Positions 24,298 to 33,511 are shown, numbered from the stretch's first letter. The stretch: DNA of 64,000 nt from JACPDI01 sp035463475 (GCA_035463475.1 DATHTE010000024.1:10116-74115); one strand, 5' to 3'. The notes: generated by a model from the letters alone, not told the origin. Made by a program: numbers and translations.

Positions 24298-25203
24298 TCA
24301 CCGCCCGCCGGCACGCCTGGCGAAGCGGTAGCCGAGCATCTTGTAGACGAGTTTCGCGCAGAGGAAGTTTGGCGCGACGAGTGGCGGAAGGGGGGACAGT
24401 TCCACCAGGTCGCAGGCGACGACCGTGCGCCCGGCGAACACCGCCCTGAGGAGCGCCAAGGCCTCGTACCAAGAGAGGCCGCCCGGTTCCGGCGTTCCTG
24501 TGCTCGGCATGATCGCCGGGTCCAGCCCGTCCACGTCAACGGTGATGTAGACCGGGTCTCCGAGCGTGGCGACGATTCGATCCACCCAGTCCGTCTCACG
24601 CCGCATGTCGTGATCGAAGAAGACGGTGGTCTTGAGCGACGCCAGGACCTCTGCTTCGTCGGCCGACAAGCTGCGGATCGCGACCTGCGTGGCGGGCACG
24701 TGCTCCAGCACGCGGCGCATCGCGCACGCGTGGTTGTGCGGCGTGCCCATGTAGCTGTCGCGCAGGTCCGCATGCGCGTCGATCTGGAGGACGTGCAGGC
24801 CGCGGTGCCGCCGCGCCGCGGCCGCAACAAGCGGCGGCGTGATCGAATGCTCTCCGCCGAGGGCGACGAGAAACTTCTCCTGGCCGAGGATCTCCGAGGC
24901 CACCCGTTCGATCTCCGCCAATGCCGGCTCCATTTCGCCGAACGGCAGTTCCATTTCGGGGAGCGTGAAGATACCGGCTTCGTGCAGCACGTCGGACTCC
25001 AGCTCCTCGTCCCACAACTCCATGTGTGACGAGGCCTGGATGATCTCCCGCGGCCCGTTGCGCGTCCCGGGAACGTAGGAGGTCGTGCGATCGAACGGGA
25101 TCGGGAGGACGACGATCCGCGCGCGCTCGAAGTCGGGGGGATTCGGGATTGCGCCGCCGAACACCGAGGGATCGCCGTGATCGTACTGAACGGGGTGCCT
25201 CAT
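24298..25203 (-). CDS. speB: Agmatinase-family ureohydrolase
   Basis: The 301-residue binuclear manganese ureohydrolase probably releases urea from agmatine or a related guanidino compound. All metal motifs are intact: GGEHS (His119), DAHADLRD (Asp142, His144, Asp146) and DVDGLDPA (Asp223, Asp225). Substrate specificity is not fixed by these; N-carbamoyl or aminopropyl-agmatine derivatives are possible. The start overlaps the stop of the deoxyhypusine-synthase-like gene (ATGA), so the two are translationally coupled, which argues for a shared polyamine pathway. The sigma-54 activator begins 75 nt further downstream with its own promoter-like dyad. Confidence 0.88.
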   Translation of the reverse strand: MRHPVQYDHGDPSVFGGAIPNPPDFERARIVVLPIPFDRTTSYVPGTRNGPREIIQASSHMELWDEELESDVLHEAGIFTLPEMELPFGEMEPALAEIERVASEILGQEKFLVALGGEHSITPPLVAAAARRHRGLHVLQIDAHADLRDSYMGTPHNHACAMRRVLEHVPATQVAIRSLSADEAEVLASLKTTVFFDHDMRRETDWVDRIVATLGDPVYITVDVDGLDPAIMPSTGTPEPGGLSWYEALALLRAVFAGRTVVACDLVELSPLPPLVAPNFLCAKLVYKMLGYRFARRAGGR

Positions 25204-26273
25204 TGGCGCGCCTCGTAGCGGGAATCGGGCAGCGGCCGGCCGTCAATCTTCATGATGCGGCCGCCCGGATCGAAGGTGATGTGGCGCCGGCGCGCCACAA
25301 GATCGGCGGCGGTGCTCGCGAGCGCGGACACGAGCAGCGGCAGCGCCATCGTCGCGTCGGCGTGTACCGTCACCTGCTCTGCGTCGGCGGCCAGCTTGCC
25401 CCAGCTCTTGGCCTCGTCGAGCGTGGAGCCCGAAGCCCCGCCGAAGTGCGGCACGTCGGTGACGATCTGGAGCGCGAACCGGTGGCCGCCCACGCGGTCG
25501 TCGTAGAACTCTGCCTGCACGCTCGCCTGGTTGATGAAGTTCTTCGGTGTCCCGCCGCCGATCACGATCGACGCGGTCTGCGGGCGCCGTATGACGACGT
25601 TGGCGGACTCGATGATGTCGCCGATCACGTCGATCTGACCGGCGCCGGCGTTCTTGTGTCGGGCCTGCGACAGCCCCATGCCGATCGACGAATCGGCGAT
25701 GGCCGGGCAGAACACGGGCAGGTTGGCGCGATGAGCCGCCGTCAGAATGCCCGGTTGCCCCGTCTCGCGCCAGAGGTGCTCGCCGAGCTTGTACAGGAAC
25801 TCGCGGGATGTGTACGGCCGGGGCTCGAGGGTGTTGGCGAACTCCGCGATCCATTCGTCGTTCTCGCAGAATTCCTCTTCGTCCGCGTACGTGTCGTACA
25901 CGCGATCGATCCTCGCATCCTGGAGCGCGGCGTCGTTCTCACCCGGCGATCCGATGAAGTGCCGGCGCCCGCGCGTTTCGTGCAGATCGTGGTAGAGGTT
26001 CGCGCCGGTGCTGACAAGGCAGTCGATGTAGCGGTGCTCGATCAGGTGCGCGATGACGAGGCGCAGGCCGCCGGCGCTCAAGGCTCCGGCGATGCCGAGG
26101 AAGATGGTCGTGTCCGACTCGAGCATCTTGCGCCAGATGCGGTGCGCGGTCGCGAGGTTCCGCCCCTGGAAGGAGATCTTTTCCATCCGCGCGATCACGT
26201 CGCGTGCGCTCAGGTTCGCCTCGACGCGGAACGGCTCGACCGGCGTCGTGAGGAAACGCTGCTTCTTCGCCAT
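25200..26273 (-). CDS. Deoxyhypusine-synthase-like enzyme
   Basis: The 357-residue protein belongs to the deoxyhypusine/homospermidine synthase family, NAD-dependent enzymes that transfer an aminobutyl group from spermidine. The NAD-pocket segment is seen as VSTGANLYHDLHE (88-100), and IVIGGGTPKNF (236-246) and DVPHFGGASGST (273-284) match the family. The catalytic Lys (Lys329 in human DHS) is retained as Lys293 in SWGKL. Bacteria lack the eIF5A target, so the product is more likely a free polyamine such as homospermidine or an aminoalkyl-agmatine. ATG 26273 is a clear start; the upstream open frame is a shadow. It overlaps speB and lies 26 nt after the peptidase-like gene. Confidence 0.87.
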   Translation of the reverse strand: MAKKQRFLTTPVEPFRVEANLSARDVIARMEKISFQGRNLATAHRIWRKMLESDTTIFLGIAGALSAGGLRLVIAHLIEHRYIDCLVSTGANLYHDLHETRGRRHFIGSPGENDAALQDARIDRVYDTYADEEEFCENDEWIAEFANTLEPRPYTSREFLYKLGEHLWRETGQPGILTAAHRANLPVFCPAIADSSIGMGLSQARHKNAGAGQIDVIGDIIESANVVIRRPQTASIVIGGGTPKNFINQASVQAEFYDDRVGGHRFALQIVTDVPHFGGASGSTLDEAKSWGKLAADAEQVTVHADATMALPLLVSALASTAADLVARRRHITFDPGGRIMKIDGRPLPDSRYEARQ

Positions 26274-26299
26274 TTTGCCGTCATTATAAGTGGCGTCGA

Positions 26300-29113
26300 T
26301 CAGAACGCGTAGCCGATCCGCGCGAACGCGGCGGCGCCATCCTGCTCGCCACTGGGGTCTCGGCGCACCGCGACACCCGAGGCCACCGTGATCGGCAGGT
26401 AGTGACCGAGGACGAAGTCCGCTGAGAGCTCGACGCCGGCGCTCGCCCGCGCGTCCGCCACGCGGAAGCGGCGTGTCCACGCGTGAGCCGCGTCCGCGAA
26501 CAGCGCCGCGTGCGCCTGACGGAAGAACACCGGCAACCGGCCCAGCCCGCGCTCGACGGTGAACAGGCGGAAGCGGTAGTCCGCGTTGACGACCGCCGCC
26601 CGGTACCCGACGATGTCGTCGGTCGCAAACCCGCGGGCCAGTCCGATGGCGTCGCGCCCGAACGCGATCGTCGAGCCCGGCGCCGCCGACCCCCCCGCGC
26701 CGAGCACGCGTCGCCCCGCCACGTCTCCCCAGGAGCCGGCCGCGGCGGCGCGTAGCGCGAGCACGCGGTGCGCGCCGCCCACGCGGGGGTAAGCGCGAGC
26801 ATCCGCCGAGACCGTCACCGCGTCCGCGTCCGCGCCCAGCGCGCGCCGTGCGACGTCGGCTGCCGCGCCCAACACGATCCCTTCTTCGGGACTCGGCGAA
26901 TACCCGTACACGCGCGCGGTGCCAACCTGGTAGCCCAGGCGAACGGACCGGCGATCGAAGACGCTCTCCGGATCGCGCTCGCGCGTGGCGCGGAACGCGC
27001 CGTAGAGCACCTGCCGGCGGCGCACGGTCCTGAGCGGCAGTGTCACGCCCGCCTCGACGCTCGTCTCGCGGTAGTCGGCATCGTTCCAGACCGTGAGATC
27101 GTCCGCGCCGGCGACAATGAAAGTGGGCCGCCATCGGTCGTAGGCGTATGCGAAATCCCAGTCCGGACGCGCGCGATCGGACCATCGCACGCTCGACCCA
27201 TACGCGTGGCGGCCGAGGACGTCCAGCGCAACCGTGCCGGCGCCGACCTCGAGGCGGTCCTCGTCGGTTTCTGCCAGCGGCATCCAGAAACGCGGCAGGA
27301 GCGTGGACGCAGGACTGTATGGGCGCGCGGGCAGCGCCGTGCCGCCCTCAACGCCCACGGGAGAGCTGTCGCCGCCGATCACGCGCAACCCGCTGGTGAC
27401 TTCGCCGCCGTCCGCGAGCTCGCTCGTGAACACGTCGTACCCGTCAACCGTGTAGCCGATGTAGGCGACACGCGCGCCGTCGGGCGCCGCCGCCGCAGAG
27501 CGCGCGCCGTTAGCCGGCGCGATCACCGACATCGCGGAGCCCCCGATCAGATCGACGCGCCAAAGCGTGAACGGCCGATCGGGCCGCTCCCACGAGACGA
27601 GCAGACCGCTTCCGTCCGGCAGCCACTCCGGCTGCACGACGCGACCCGCGTCGGCCGCGATCCTGGTCGCGACAGACCCCTTTGCGCCGTCGATGACGAC
27701 GACCTCCGGGCGCGAACCGACGCGACGGCGCTCCGCGGCGATGCGCGTGCCGTCCGGCGACCATCGCGGCGCTCCGATCTGCGTCTCGGGCTCATCGATG
27801 AGGACCTTCGGCGCGCCCAGACGGACGGCGTCGCCGGCCGTGTCAAGCGCGTACACGACGAGCGCAGCCCTCCCCGCCCCCTGGACGACGCACGCGAGTG
27901 ACCGACCGTCAGGGGAGGCGTCGGGGTCTGCCGCGCGGGCGCCATGCGTCAGGCGCGTCACGCGGCCGCCTGTCCGCTCGAGCACGTACAGATCGCTCTG
28001 CAAACCCACGCTCCGGACCAGTTCCCGCTGATCGAAGAAGACGCGCGACCCTGACACGGACAGCTGTTCGCCGAGAAACCGGCTGGCCACGCGGCGAGGG
28101 CCCGCCCCGTCAGGCGGCACCATCATCAGGGCAGGGAAGTCGTGCGGCGTCCGCTCGGAGTACACGAGCGCTCCGCCCGGCAGCCATCTCGGCCCGCTCG
28201 CGACAAACCCGCGGGCAGTCAGCCGTGTCGCGCGAACGTCCGCGGCGAAAGCACCGGCTTTCATTTCGACGCTTCGCTCGAACTCCCGCCACAGACCGCG
28301 CGCGTCCATGCCGAAGACGCGCTTGTAGGCCCCGCCGGGCATGTACGGCAGGCGTCCCGATGTCTGCCGCGAAAGCTCGGCCAGCGCCTCGACACCGAAG
28401 CGATCGACCAGGAATTCGTGAAAGCGCATGCCGTAGGCGTACGAAGTGCTCCCGCCCGGCCAGTCCACCAGCGCGCCAGTCGTGCGATCGATCGGCTCGA
28501 AGGTCCGCGCTCGCGCCGCCGCGTCGACGATCGACCGGAACTCGCCGGAGCGGAGGCGTCCTTCTCCGGTGGCAGCGGTCTCGTGGAAGGTCGCGAGCCC
28601 CTCGACGCTCCAGCCGGGCAGGAACATGTTCGGGAAGAGCGCCGGCGCACGTCCGAACACCTTCCGCAAGCCGCCAAACAAGCCCCGCGAGCGATCGAGC
28701 TGCAGGATGTGCGTGTATTCGTGCGTGAAGACGAGGCGCAGCCAGTCCGAGGTGTAGCCGATCACCGACGACGGCGCCGGCGCGGCCGCCGAGATCTCGA
28801 TCGTGTTGAACGGCAGCGGCGTGGCCCACCCGTTCGCGTCGTCATGCTGATCGACGAGAATGACGTGCGTGTGCCGGTCCGGGTCCACTTGCAGATCCGC
28901 GGACAGGCGCGCGTGCACGTCTTCCGCGATGCGCGCGAGCCGCCGCGCCAGCGCGTCTTCATCCTGGTGAAAGTGGATGGTGAAATGCGCGGTGCGCAGG
29001 CTCCTGAACCGGAGCCGCGGATCGTAGCGCTCCGCGGCCACGACCGGCGCAGTCACGACCAGGAGCGCCAGCAGGAGCAGGGCCGGCAGACGCAGGTGAC
29101 GAGGCGGCATCAC
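26300..29113 (-). CDS. Exported HExxH / PD40-propeller / beta-barrel protein
   Basis: The 937-residue protein has a signal peptide (residues 1-27, ending VVAAE). A gluzincin-like domain follows, with HEYTH (131-135) and a possible third zinc ligand Glu171 in WSVEGLATFHE. The middle contains TolB-type PD40 repeats (PDASPDGRS, PRWSPDGTR, PEWLPDGSG, AAAPDGAR). The last 300 residues alternate hydrophobic and polar residues as in an outer-membrane beta-barrel, and the final residues ARIGYAF carry the terminal Phe typical of such barrels. It may be a surface peptidase, but cleavage of any substrate is inference. The start overlaps the mutS stop (ATGA), so it follows mutS in the same operon. Confidence 0.8.
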   Translation of the reverse strand: MMPPRHLRLPALLLLALLVVTAPVVAAERYDPRLRFRSLRTAHFTIHFHQDEDALARRLARIAEDVHARLSADLQVDPDRHTHVILVDQHDDANGWATPLPFNTIEISAAAPAPSSVIGYTSDWLRLVFTHEYTHILQLDRSRGLFGGLRKVFGRAPALFPNMFLPGWSVEGLATFHETAATGEGRLRSGEFRSIVDAAARARTFEPIDRTTGALVDWPGGSTSYAYGMRFHEFLVDRFGVEALAELSRQTSGRLPYMPGGAYKRVFGMDARGLWREFERSVEMKAGAFAADVRATRLTARGFVASGPRWLPGGALVYSERTPHDFPALMMVPPDGAGPRRVASRFLGEQLSVSGSRVFFDQRELVRSVGLQSDLYVLERTGGRVTRLTHGARAADPDASPDGRSLACVVQGAGRAALVVYALDTAGDAVRLGAPKVLIDEPETQIGAPRWSPDGTRIAAERRRVGSRPEVVVIDGAKGSVATRIAADAGRVVQPEWLPDGSGLLVSWERPDRPFTLWRVDLIGGSAMSVIAPANGARSAAAAPDGARVAYIGYTVDGYDVFTSELADGGEVTSGLRVIGGDSSPVGVEGGTALPARPYSPASTLLPRFWMPLAETDEDRLEVGAGTVALDVLGRHAYGSSVRWSDRARPDWDFAYAYDRWRPTFIVAGADDLTVWNDADYRETSVEAGVTLPLRTVRRRQVLYGAFRATRERDPESVFDRRSVRLGYQVGTARVYGYSPSPEEGIVLGAAADVARRALGADADAVTVSADARAYPRVGGAHRVLALRAAAAGSWGDVAGRRVLGAGGSAAPGSTIAFGRDAIGLARGFATDDIVGYRAAVVNADYRFRLFTVERGLGRLPVFFRQAHAALFADAAHAWTRRFRVADARASAGVELSADFVLGHYLPITVASGVAVRRDPSGEQDGAAAFARIGYAF

Positions 29114-31740
29114 GCGTCGATGTCGTTCTTCAGCTCGGCCAGCAGGGAGAGTGCCTCCAGCGGGGTCAGCCGGTTGACATCCAGTTCACGCAGCCGCCGC
29201 ACTGCCGGATGGTCGACGGTTTCGGGCGGCTCGAACAGGCCAAGTTGCTGCCGCGGGCCGACCGGCTCCGCGCTGAGCGATGGGCGGCCGCCCCGGGTCA
29301 GCTCGTCGCGCTCCAGTCCGGCCAGGATCTCTCTCGCGCGGCTGAGGACCGCCGGCGGCAGCCCTGCGAGCCGCGCGACCTGGATGCCGTAGCTGCGGTC
29401 GGAGCGGCCGGGAACAATCTTGTGCAGGAACACGATCTCGTCCTGCCACTCGCGGACGATGACGTGGAAGTTCGCGACGCCGGGCATGGCGTCAGCGAGG
29501 TCGGTCAGCTCGTGATAGTGCGTGGCGAAGATCGTCTTCGGCTGCGCTTTCGGATTCGACGCCAGGTACTCGGCGACGGCCCACGCGAGGCTCAGGCCGT
29601 CGAAGGTCGCCGTGCCGCGGCCGATTTCATCGAGGATGACCAGGCTGCGCGACGTCGCGGAGTGCAGGATGTTGGCGGTCTCCTGCATTTCCATCATGAA
29701 CGTGGACTGGCCGCGCGCGATGTTGTCCGAGGCGCCGACCCGCGCGAATACACGGTCGATGATCGGCAGCTTCGCGCTCTTCGCCGGCACGAAGGAGCCC
29801 GCCTGCGCGAGGATGGCGAGCAGCGCCGTCTGGCGCAGGTAGGTCGACTTGCCCCCCATGTTCGGCCCGGTCAGGATGACGAGGCGGTTCGAGGTCGCGT
29901 CGAGCGCGACGTCGTTCGGCACGAACGGGTCCGCCGAATGCCGTTCGACGACAGGATGGCGCGCGTCCACCGCCAGCATCTCGTCCCCGTCGTGCACGTG
30001 CGGCTTCGTGTAGTTGCACACGGCGGCCGTCTCCGCGAACGCCGCGAGCACGTCGAGGGCCGCCAGCGCGCGGGAGGCATCCTGGATCCGCGGCGCCTCC
30101 GCCGCGACCTGCGCGCGGAGCCGGTCGAAGATCTCGACCTCGCGCTCGAGGATGCGCTCCTCTGCGCCGAGGACCTTCTCCTCGTACTCCTTCAAGGCGG
30201 GCGTCACGAACCGCTCCCCGCCGGCGATCGTCTGCTTGCGGTGATAGTCCGCCGGCACGGCAGGCAGGTTCGACTTCGAGACCTCGATGTAGTAGCCGAA
30301 CACGCGGTTGTAGCGGATCTTCAACGACGAGATGCCCGTGCGCGCCCGCTCCGTTTCCTCCATGGCCGCGATCAGCTGCTTCCCCGAACGGCTGATGCGC
30401 CGCAGCTCGTCGAGCTCCGGATCGACGCCGTCACGCACGCAATCGCCGTCCCGCGCGAGCGCGGGGGGCTCGTCCACGATCGTCGCGGCGATCGCGTCCC
30501 GCACGTCCGCCACATCGTCCATGCCGGCGACCACGCTGCGGACGAGCGGCGCCTGGAACTCCTCGAGCAGCAACCGGACGCGCGGGATGACGCCGAGCGA
30601 CTGCCGGAGCGAGACCAGGTCGCGCGGGCCGGCGGTACCGAGCGCCGCCCGCGCCACGAGGCGCTCCACGTCGTGCACGCTCTTCAGCGTCTCGCGCAGC
30701 TTGCCGCGCGCGGTGGAGCGAAACGCGAACTCCTCGACGGCGTCCAGCCGGTCCTGGATCCGTTCGATCGCCAGGAGCGGCCGCAGGAGCCAGCTCCGGA
30801 GCGTGCGCCCGCCAGTCGCGGTGACCGTTCGGTCGATCTCGTCCAGCAGCGATCCCGGCCGTCCCCCTTCCGCCCCTTCAACGACGCCGAGGTGGCGTAG
30901 CGTGGTTGGATCGATGACGAGGGCGTCGCCACCGCGCCGGAAAGAGATCTCGCGCACGTGCGCGAGGTCGACCTTCTGGGTTTCGCGCAGGTACTGCACG
31001 AGCGCGCCGGCGGCGCAGACCGCCGCGCGGTGCTCCTCGAGCCCGAAGCCGGCGAGCGAGTGCACGCGCAGCTGATCGAGCAGCGTCCGCCGCGCGGATT
31101 CGAACTCGAACGTCCAAGCGTCCGCCTCGGTCGCGCGCGGCCACGTGCCGGGCGCGCCGAAGGGGACCGGCGGGGAAGTGCCCGCAGCGAGCACCACCTC
31201 GCGCGGCCGCAGCACGCCTAGGTCGTCGGCGAGCGACTGGCGTCCCGCGTCGCCGTCGTATTCCGTGACGGTGAATTCGCCCGTGGACACGTCGACGAGG
31301 GCGACGCCCATCGTCGAGCCGGCGCCGGCCACGGCCATGATGAACGCGGGTTCGCGCGCGTCGAGGTAGGCCGCGTCGGTAAGCGTCCCCGGTGAGACGA
31401 CGCGGACGACCTCGCGGCGGACGACCCCCTTCGCCTTGCGCGGATCTTCGACCTGCTCGCAGATCGCGACGCGGAAGCCCTTGCGGACCAGGCGCGCCAC
31501 GTAGCCGTCCACGGCGTGGTACGGCACGCCGCACATCGGGATGGCGCCCCCCTGGTTGTCTTTCGACCGGGATGTCAGCGTGAGCTCGAGGGCGCGCGCC
31601 GCCACGAGCGCGTCCTCGTAGAACATCTCGTAGAAGTCCCCCATCCGGAAGAACAGGATCGCGTCGCGATACTGGCGCTTCGCGTCGAGATACTGGCGCA
31701 TGGCCGGCGTGGCGCTGGATGTGTCGAACGGAACTCCCAT
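29110..31740 (-). CDS. mutS: DNA mismatch repair protein MutS
   Basis: The 876-residue protein recognises mismatches. The N-terminal mismatch motif GDFYEMF is intact, as are Walker A GPNMGGKSTYLRQT, Walker B VILDEIGRGTATFDG and the helix-turn-helix region near the C-terminus. ATG 31740 starts it (MGVPFDTSSATPAMRQYL); the longer open frame upstream is antisense to tsaB and rimI. It is divergent from tsaB with only 34 bp between start codons, which share overlapping -10-like boxes. It heads a minus-strand run: mutS, HExxH protein, DHS-like, speB. Confidence 0.96.
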   Translation of the reverse strand: MGVPFDTSSATPAMRQYLDAKRQYRDAILFFRMGDFYEMFYEDALVAARALELTLTSRSKDNQGGAIPMCGVPYHAVDGYVARLVRKGFRVAICEQVEDPRKAKGVVRREVVRVVSPGTLTDAAYLDAREPAFIMAVAGAGSTMGVALVDVSTGEFTVTEYDGDAGRQSLADDLGVLRPREVVLAAGTSPPVPFGAPGTWPRATEADAWTFEFESARRTLLDQLRVHSLAGFGLEEHRAAVCAAGALVQYLRETQKVDLAHVREISFRRGGDALVIDPTTLRHLGVVEGAEGGRPGSLLDEIDRTVTATGGRTLRSWLLRPLLAIERIQDRLDAVEEFAFRSTARGKLRETLKSVHDVERLVARAALGTAGPRDLVSLRQSLGVIPRVRLLLEEFQAPLVRSVVAGMDDVADVRDAIAATIVDEPPALARDGDCVRDGVDPELDELRRISRSGKQLIAAMEETERARTGISSLKIRYNRVFGYYIEVSKSNLPAVPADYHRKQTIAGGERFVTPALKEYEEKVLGAEERILEREVEIFDRLRAQVAAEAPRIQDASRALAALDVLAAFAETAAVCNYTKPHVHDGDEMLAVDARHPVVERHSADPFVPNDVALDATSNRLVILTGPNMGGKSTYLRQTALLAILAQAGSFVPAKSAKLPIIDRVFARVGASDNIARGQSTFMMEMQETANILHSATSRSLVILDEIGRGTATFDGLSLAWAVAEYLASNPKAQPKTIFATHYHELTDLADAMPGVANFHVIVREWQDEIVFLHKIVPGRSDRSYGIQVARLAGLPPAVLSRAREILAGLERDELTRGGRPSLSAEPVGPRQQLGLFEPPETVDHPAVRRLRELDVNRLTPLEALSLLAELKNDIDA

Positions 31741-31757
31741 GACCTGGCGGGGTATCG

Positions 31758-31765
31758 AGTATAAC
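31758..31765. promoter_or_regulatory. Overlapping face-to-face -10 boxes of mutS and tsaB
   Basis: AGTATAAC reads TATAAC on the plus strand (31760-31765), ending 9 nt before the tsaB ATG. It reads TATACT on the minus strand (31763-31758), 17 nt before the mutS ATG. Neither gene has an obvious -35 element in the neighbouring coding sequence. Confidence 0.5.
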
Positions 31766-31774
31766 AGGTACCAG

Positions 31775-32485
31775 ATGGGCCACACGTCCGTGCTGGCGCT
31801 CGACACGACGAGCCGCGCGGGCAGTCTCGCGCTTCTCCAGGACGACGGCCGCCTCACGATGCTCGTCGGCGACGCGGCGCGCACGCACGGCGAGCGCCTG
31901 CCGGGGGACATCGCCGCGCTTCTCGCGCGCGCGGGCGCGCGGCTGTCTGATGTCGAGCTGTTCGCGGTCGTGAACGGGCCGGGCTCTTTCACGGGGCTTC
32001 GGGTCGGCATCGCCGCGGTCCAGGGGCTCGCGCTCGCGCAGGACCGGCGCGTCGTGCCGGTGCCGGCGCTCGAGGCGTTCGCGCTGGCTGAAGAGGTGGG
32101 CAACGGCACGGTCGGCGTGTGGATCGACGCGCAGCGGCGGCAGGTCTTCGCGGCACGGTATCGAAAGACCGGCGGGACGCTCGCCGCGCTCGGCCCGGCT
32201 GTATCGCTGCCGCCCGACGAGGTCGCCGCGCGGTGGAGGGAGGATGGCGCCGCGCCGGAAACGCTGGTCGGCGGCGGCATCGATTTGTTCGAACACGTGG
32301 CGCGCCGCGCGTGGCCAGGCGCGCGAATCGTCGCGCCCGCGCCGCCGCTCGCGCCGATCGCCGCGCGCATCGCCTCCGCTCGGCCCGAGCTCGCGGTTCC
32401 GCCGCACGCGATTGCGCCGATCTACGTGCGCGCGGCCGACGCCGAAATCGTGCGCGATCGATCATCCCGGGCGCGCGAGCGGTGA
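31775..32485 (+). CDS. tsaB: tRNA threonylcarbamoyladenosine biosynthesis protein TsaB
   Basis: TsaB (YeaZ) helps TsaD and TsaE modify A37 of ANN-decoding tRNAs. The 236-residue protein has LALDTTSRAGSLAL at the N-terminus, HGERLPGDIAALL and VVNGPGSFTGLRVGIAAVQG, all typical of the family. ATG 31775 is 9 nt after a TATAAC box, suggesting a leaderless mRNA; no Shine-Dalgarno is seen. Its stop overlaps the rimI start (GTGA), a common tsaB-rimI pairing. Confidence 0.94.
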   Translation: MGHTSVLALDTTSRAGSLALLQDDGRLTMLVGDAARTHGERLPGDIAALLARAGARLSDVELFAVVNGPGSFTGLRVGIAAVQGLALAQDRRVVPVPALEAFALAEEVGNGTVGVWIDAQRRQVFAARYRKTGGTLAALGPAVSLPPDEVAARWREDGAAPETLVGGGIDLFEHVARRAWPGARIVAPAPPLAPIAARIASARPELAVPPHAIAPIYVRAADAEIVRDRSSRARER

Positions 32486-32931
32486 CCCCCCGGATCGAAC
32501 CCGTCGTGCCGGAGCGGGACCTGGACGACATCGCCGAGATCGCGCGCGCCTCGTTCTCCAACCCGTGGACGCGCGACATGTTCGCCCGCGAGCTGGAGCA
32601 GCAACTGCTCTCCCGCAGTTACGTGCTCCGCGCGGCGGACGATCGCGTGGCGGCGTTCTGCACGTGCTGGCTGGTCGTGGACGAACTGCACATCAACACG
32701 ATGGCGGTCCGGCCGGAGTTCCGGCGCCAGGGCCTCGGACGCCGGCTGCTCGAGCACGTGCTCGCCGACGCCGCCCGGCAGGGCGCGACCCGCGCGACCC
32801 TCGAGGTGCGGCGGTCGAACGCGGCCGCCATCGCGCTCTACGAAGCGTTCGGGTTCGCGGTCGAGGCGAGCCGAAAGGACTATTACCCCAACCCCCCGGA
32901 AGACGCCCTCATCTTGTCGCGCGCGCTTTGA
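32482..32931 (+). CDS. rimI: Ribosomal protein S18-alanine N-acetyltransferase (RimI)
   Basis: The 149-residue GNAT acetyltransferase has the acetyl-CoA motif VRPEFRRQGLGRRLLEHVL and the C-terminal NAAAIALYEAFGFAVEASRKDYY, typical of RimI. GTG 32482 overlaps the tsaB stop and is the only start that preserves the N-terminal beta strand. Downstream is a repeat-rich gap before the DUF465 gene. The acetylation target is inferred from the family and the tsaB linkage. Confidence 0.9.
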   Translation: MTPRIEPVVPERDLDDIAEIARASFSNPWTRDMFARELEQQLLSRSYVLRAADDRVAAFCTCWLVVDELHINTMAVRPEFRRQGLGRRLLEHVLADAARQGATRATLEVRRSNAAAIALYEAFGFAVEASRKDYYPNPPEDALILSRAL

Positions 32932-32946
32932 GAGACAGCCACTGCT

Positions 32947-33070
32947 ACAAGCGGCAGCCGCGGCAAGAAGAGCCGCGCGCTTTCGGCTGCCGCTGTAAAA
33001 AGGTGCCGCACGCTTTCGGCATTCCGCAAGGCCATTCGTCATGGCTTCGGCATTCGGCATTACAGGCTTG
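32947..33070. repeat. Hairpin and CGGCATT-type repeats after rimI
   Basis: GCGGCAGCCG (32951-32960) pairs with CGGCTGCCGC (32984-32993), flanked by ACA/TGT. An inner pair CGCGGC (32959-32964) and GCCGCG (32972-32977) extends the structure. TTCGGCATT then occurs at about 33014 and 33046, followed by an extra CGGCATT. The element starts 15 nt after the rimI stop. Confidence 0.55.
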
Positions 33071-33197
33071 AAGGCCCCGTACAATGGTGGTAAGGTGCCG
33101 TTATGACCGTGGCCCGGTCCTACCGATCCCGGTTCCTTCCGATTCCATCCGATCCTTCGCACCCACAGCAGAGCTCTTGCAGGAAAGGGGGCAGGCT

Positions 33198-33461
33198 ATG
33201 CCGACAGACGTGTCAGAGCTGAGAACGTACTTGATGCAGTCTGACGAGGAATTCAGAACCCTCGCCAGGCAGCACCATGAGCTCGAGGAACGCCTGCAGA
33301 GTCTGAGCAGTAAGTCGTATCTGACCAACGCCGAGCAACTCGAAGAAACCACCCTGAAGAAAAAGAAGCTGCACTTGAAGGACCAGATGGAGGAAATTCT
33401 GCGGCGGCAGCGCAGTACGTACGCGCCGAACCCGCCGGCCGCAACGCAGCCTCGCGCCTGA
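33198..33461 (+). CDS. DUF465 (YdcH-like) coiled-coil protein
   Basis: The 87-residue helical protein has EEFRTLARQHHELEERL followed by a basic stretch LKKKKLHLKDQMEEIL, the pattern of the DUF465/YdcH family. The family has a two-helix hairpin and no assigned function. ATG 33198 is preceded by AGGAAAGGGGGCAGG, a strong ribosome-binding site. It lies between the rimI 3' repeat and psd. Confidence 0.82.
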   Translation: MPTDVSELRTYLMQSDEEFRTLARQHHELEERLQSLSSKSYLTNAEQLEETTLKKKKLHLKDQMEEILRRQRSTYAPNPPAATQPRA

Positions 33462-33511
33462 ATTTTCGCCGGGGGCCAGCCCGAACGGCCCCCGTCCTCC
33501 TCCCCTTCGGT

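Noticed and set aside
32947..32996. Classic Rho-independent terminator after rimI
   Set aside because: The stem is followed by AAAA on the coding strand rather than a T-run.
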